DNA of 64,000 nt, taken from positions 165,653 to 229,652 of the forward strand of contig JANPWX010020040.1 in assembly GCA_024734555.1 (NCBI GenBank), read 5' to 3'. The notes beneath the pieces were generated by a model, which ran no database searches, was not told the DNA's origin, and was given only the letters and a program-made list of their open reading frames with translations. This stretch comes from Trochalopteron elliotii. Its lineage: Eukaryota > Chordata > Aves > Passeriformes > Leiothrichidae. This document shows positions 59,931-64,000 of this stretch, one piece after another; position 1 is the first letter of the stretch; each line of letters starts with the position of its first letter. The position numbers were made by a program, and so were the translations under genes.

Positions 59931-61140
59931 GAAAAACAAACAAACAAAAATTATACTATAAATAGATCTGCACTTAGTTTAAATTTCCCTGAGAAAACCA
60001 TTAGTCATTTATTTTTCATTTATCTTTTACGAGAAGCTCATTCTTGATGGCAGATGCTGTTTTCAATGTGAGGACAAGAGAAAAAAAAGAATTGTGAAAG
60101 CTCATCCTCAATAAAATAAAATTAAAAATTCATTAGTTGCTTGTTTGATGTAACATCATTATAACCTTTACTTAGATGTCCACAAAGCTGTTTGTAATAC
60201 AAATATTATGCAAAAATTCAATGGCTATTTTGAGTATTTTTGCATAAAAATAAATCATGTCTGTCTAAAATATGTATGTTGTGTATACAAGACATCATTA
60301 TTTTCACTTTTAGTCAATAGCAAAACTATGAAAATACTTTGAAAAGGGAAGAGACCAGCAAGAAATCTGTTAGCATCATAATTTGTTGGTGCAATTTTCA
60401 ATAACCTATTATGCTCCACAGGAATCGCCAATAAAACTTCAATTTCACGTCACCATATTTTCTTTTGAAATCGTTCTGCTAAAATACCACCTTCACATAT
60501 TCTGAAGTTTTGTAAGGGCATTGTACAGAGTATTGGCAGACTTACTTTGTCCTGGAAGGTGTGAAATCAACATTTGGCACATGGTTGTTCTGAGATCACC
60601 TTTGCCTTCCTTTTGCAAATTATCTGACTTTTATATTACTTTATTACCTTGCTCTGTTCTTTACTGCTGGATTCTCAGCTCTGTACAGCTTTTGAACTTT
60701 GCCAACGAACAGGTTTGCTCCTGGGGTGTTAGGAACTGGGGTTTGTCCATATGACATATGTCTCCATATGTCCATTTTGGAGGCACTACATGTGCAGTAG
60801 GGATAACCAACAAGTGAAATGAGAGGGGAAAAACAACACTGGTAATGGGGGTACAAGAAATTCTAGAATATTTTTTGAGAAAGTTGCAATTTGATGTTTT
60901 AATGTTATGTTTCACTACATTGTCATGAATTCTCATCCTCCTGATTTTTAGACGCAGCCTTTCTTTTGTCAGTGTAAAATCCTTGATGTTGTAGCTTTTT
61001 GAGTTCTGGAACAAAGAAGTTCTGAATTCATTATCTTAAGCCTGAGGACAATTTTCCAAAGAACTGTAGTAGCTAATGAGGTTTTAGGTAAGAAACTTAA
61101 TTTTACTTGGTTTAATTATTTTTCCCATAAGTACAAAGTA
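59931..61140. other. Unique sequence, nothing recognised
   Basis: Frames of 117 codons (minus, 60661-61014), 77 and 70 codons overlap each other in the same region. They lack recognised features. Confidence 0.55.
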
Positions 61141-61144
61141 TTAC

Positions 61145-61198
<54 letters not shown>
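61141..61198. repeat. (ATT)n trinucleotide microsatellite
   Basis: About 18 ATT units with a single early ACT variant. Confidence 0.97.
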
Positions 61199-61199
<1 letters not shown>

Positions 61200-61601
61200 T
61201 TGTTGCTATTGAAGTAGCATTTTTATGGTGTTGAAATTATCCAGAATAACAGAATTCTAAAACATCTAAATTATATAAATATGTATGGAGAGATACAAGC
61301 TCTTTTTATACACAATAGGATGGCAATACAAACAATCTATAATGTTCTTCCAAAAGTGATCTCTTCTAACCACCCACTGATACTCTGAAGAAGGGGATCC
61401 TATAAGCATGATTCTAGCAAGACCCTACCCGTATGATGTATTGATGAACTCCCCAGATCAGCATAGTTTGCTCAATCTAGACTAAATATCTACACCTAAG
61501 CAGTTCCTGTAAAAGCTACAAGAGAAACTGTGACTTAATGGCATTTCCTTCACTGTTAAATCTTGAGACAGATTCTTTAGTCTTAGCTGTAGACTTGGAG
61601 A
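61199..61601. other. Unique sequence
   Basis: Short AT-rich DNA between the ATT array and the CR1 end, with no frames of note. Confidence 0.6.
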
Positions 61602-62040
61602 TCATAGAATGAATCACTGAATGGCTTAAGATGGAAAGGACCTTAAAGATCTTCTAGTTTTCATCCCTCTGGACAGGAACACCTTCCATCAGACCAAGTT
61701 GTTCAATGTCCTGTCCAACCTGGATGTGAACACTTCCAGGGATGGAGCATGCAGAGCTTTTCTGGCTAACCTGTGCCAGGGTCTCACCACCCTCATGTAA
61801 AGAATTTCCTCCTAATATCTCATCTAAACCTAACTTCTTTTAGTTTAAAGTCATCCACTATTGTCCTGTCACTATCTGCCTGTATAAAAAGTCCCTCTCC
61901 CTCCTTTTAGTGAACCCCCTTTCAGTCATACGAGGGGCCCTAAGGGGTACTCAGAGTCTTCTCCAGGGAATACCACCTCCCTCAGCCCTGCTCCATAGGA
62001 ATGGTCTTCCTATGGAGAAGACCTATCTGCTCTGATAAGG
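61602..62040 (-). mobile_element. CR1 LINE fragment, 3' end, minus strand
   Basis: The element starts at its 3' terminus with ATCATAGAATGAATCACTG, the reverse complement of the conserved ATTCTATGAT end. It continues with GGAAAGGACCTTAAAGATC, GAACACTTCCAGGGATGGAG, CTCACCACCCTCATGTAAAG, AATTTCCTCCTAATATCTC, TTGTCCTGTCACTATCTGCC and AAAAAGTCCCTCTCC, in CR1 order. About 440 bp are kept. The 5' part near 61950-62040 is degraded. Confidence 0.95.
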
Positions 62041-62045
62041 ATCAC

Positions 62046-64000
62046 CTGTGAGCTGTGTCAGACTAGGTACATATTTTTTTTCAGCTTTGTGCAATCACTT
62101 TTCCTGAGAGATCTAAAAGCATAATGAGAAATTATATCAAAAACTCCCATTTTGATTTGGTCATGTGTTCAACCCACCTTGCATTCACTTTAGAGAGTGG
62201 CCCCAAATATCTCCAGGTTAGTGTTGTTACCTCACTGAGGCTTAACCTGACCTGGTAATTTAAACACCATGGAAAGAAATATAATTAATGTATTAACAGT
62301 TGAGGATAGAATAAGACAGGTCTTTAGATTCCCAAAGTTAAAATTCAGAATTGGGTTGCTGTAACTGTAATCAAGAATTTTCATTAGGTGTCATACATTA
62401 ATTAAAGCAGCTAAAGGCACAGAGTGGAATTTGGAGGAAGATACTCTCTTCCCAACGAGTTTTGTAAAATCTAGATGCCTAAAATGGAATTCATTCCTCA
62501 CCCTCATGTAACTCCTGTGGTGTGAGAACTCCAGAACTTGATCAGAGTATATCAAATGTTTGTAAGAAACAAATAATTTCCTGTGTGGTTATTTCTGACA
62601 GCAGGAAACTCAACTTGGCTTTACATAGTAAAAGCAAATTTAAAACTTATCAGTGGAAGAATATACATCTTGAACAGGAAAAAAGAAAAAAAAATCAACC
62701 CTCCCCACAAAACCAAAAATAAACCAAAACCCACAGGAAAATCCTTAAAATCAAACCAACAGAAGACTTTTAAAATGGAGCTGACTTTTTTTATATATCT
62801 AGATACTCTGGAGAGGATGTAATCAGTGCTATATTTTTTTAGTGGGCAGCTGCTCTGACCTCATATACTGCATGATACATGAGTTCAGCTTATATACCTT
62901 AGAATCAGAAAATACCTAAATTTATTGTAAGTACTTTGGCCCATGGGAGATACAAACTTCTAGCCAGAGTTTAAAGGTATAAAGCAAACACTGTTTTAAG
63001 TTCTACAATACACAACCATGGCTAAAATGTAATTAGTAAAAAATGCTAGGCAAGAGCGTTGTGTGACCAGAACTATTCAATCAGAAAGTGCTGATTGAAC
63101 ATATATAATCACAATCAAAGCCTTTATTTAAATAGGGGTTACAGTCCTAATAAAACACAAAGGGAAATAGGGGCAGAGGGCTTCTAGACAGGTAATGAAA
63201 GAAAAAATTAAACTCATCCAATTACATCTGGGGAAAAATCCATTACCTATAACAGTGAGAGGACAGCCCCAGGAAAATTCAGATGCAAAACTAATAATGA
63301 AGGCGCAGTGTCCTTTCAACAGATTCTAAATGAGCTCTAATTTTCTTACATCCACCATTCCCAAACTATATAAATTTAAACTAAGCAGAAAAAAAGTGAC
63401 ATGCTAGCACAATTGTTATTCCAAACAGGCACAGCTGCTTGCTCACCTTAATTAGACCTAATCCCAAAAGGGAGCCAATCTTTCCCTATTTTCTTCGATG
63501 AGCTCACCTGATTTACCTCAACTTTTCTTTTCTAATAGGTTTTGCCCTAACCTTTCAGCTATTGTCGTTTCAGAAATTCTAATGGGAACTGAAGAGCTGC
63601 AGCTCCCTTGTGCCAAGCTGTTTTATCTTTTTTTTTTTTTTTTTTTCAAGTAAGTTTTTCCCAAATGTCAAAATCTTACCGAGGTGAAGAGGTATTTTGA
63701 GACGTGATGGGATGGGGGAAAGAAGCTTAAAATAAAGAGGGGGAAAAAGTTTAATATGGTGTGTAATTTTTTAAAACATTTTCTTTTCTAAGATTCTGGG
63801 TCAAATCAAGAGCTTGCCTCCAACAAAATCTCTAGAAAACTGTGGGTTGCAGAAAAGACTGAGGTTAGAAGGATCTGCCCCCTGGGTGCTGTGACAATGC
63901 ACAATATCTTGCTGTCTGGGTCAGTGACAACTGACCGTGGAAGGAGATTTTCAATACCCACAGAGATAAGTATAATATAGAGGTCTGCTTATCTTCCATT
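62046..64000. other. Unique AT-rich sequence with A/C and T tracts
   Basis: An A/C-rich patch lies at about 62680-62760 and a 19-nt T run at 63628-63646. The frames of 63-79 codons near 62522-62822 and 63128-63319 are not recognised. The window ends in unique DNA. Confidence 0.55.
63628..63646. repeat. Poly(T) run of 19
   Basis: An uninterrupted T run with no retroposed body recognised beside it. Confidence 0.9.

Overview
This 64 kb window reads as vertebrate, most likely avian, non-coding DNA. Five truncated copies resemble the CR1 LINE of birds and other sauropsids. Several LTRs resemble the ERV families I know from songbird genomes, and some carry 5-bp target-site duplications. Three old MIR/CORE-SINE-like copies, many A/C-rich and pentanucleotide tracts and an AT-rich, CpG-poor background agree with this. 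The assignment to birds, and more tentatively to passerines, rests on remembered repeat families, not on a database search.

No protein-coding or RNA gene can be supported. The longer open frames lie in simple repeats, in LTR or CR1 DNA, or are isolated frames of 60-120 codons with no recognisable domain. The window is therefore intergenic or deep intronic sequence.

Layout. 1-240: (CCCTTT)n array, cut by the window start. About 466-1123: candidate minus-strand LTR, followed by an A/C-rich tract. 3.6-4.1 kb: CR1. 4.8-5.0 kb: (ATTCT)/(ATTCC) array. 7.1 kb: 15-bp hairpin. 7.7 kb: MIR-like SINE. 10.7 kb: old palindromic repeat, then a long (TTTTC)n array. 15.65-16.27 kb: solo LTR containing an assembly gap. 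21.2-22.7 kb: solo LTR. 24.4-25.0 kb: weak LTR candidate. 28.7-29.5 kb: polypurine minisatellite, gap, (AGGAG)n array. 31.9-32.3 kb: unexplained CpG-retaining block. 37.1 kb: CR1 tail. 37.5-37.85 kb: solo LTR. 39.9 kb: (AAAAC)n. 40.9 kb: short CR1 tail. 44.9 kb: MIR-like SINE followed by a degenerate ~33-bp repeat. 52.65-53.25 kb: LTR. 54.2 kb: MIR-like SINE. 55.2 kb: (GAA)n/(AAAAAG)n. 55.6-56.0 kb: CR1. 58.3-58.7 kb: (CTCCT)n array split by a gap. 61.1 kb: (ATT)n. 61.6-62.0 kb: CR1. The rest is mostly single-copy AT-rich DNA.

Nothing here amounts to a new multi-gene system. The points most worth a second look are the CpG-retaining block at 31.94-32.30 kb, the duplicated polypurine unit beside the 29.1 kb gap, the insertion hidden in the 58.3 kb gap, and stretches near 16.6-17.3 kb and 47.1-47.6 kb that may be conserved non-coding elements.
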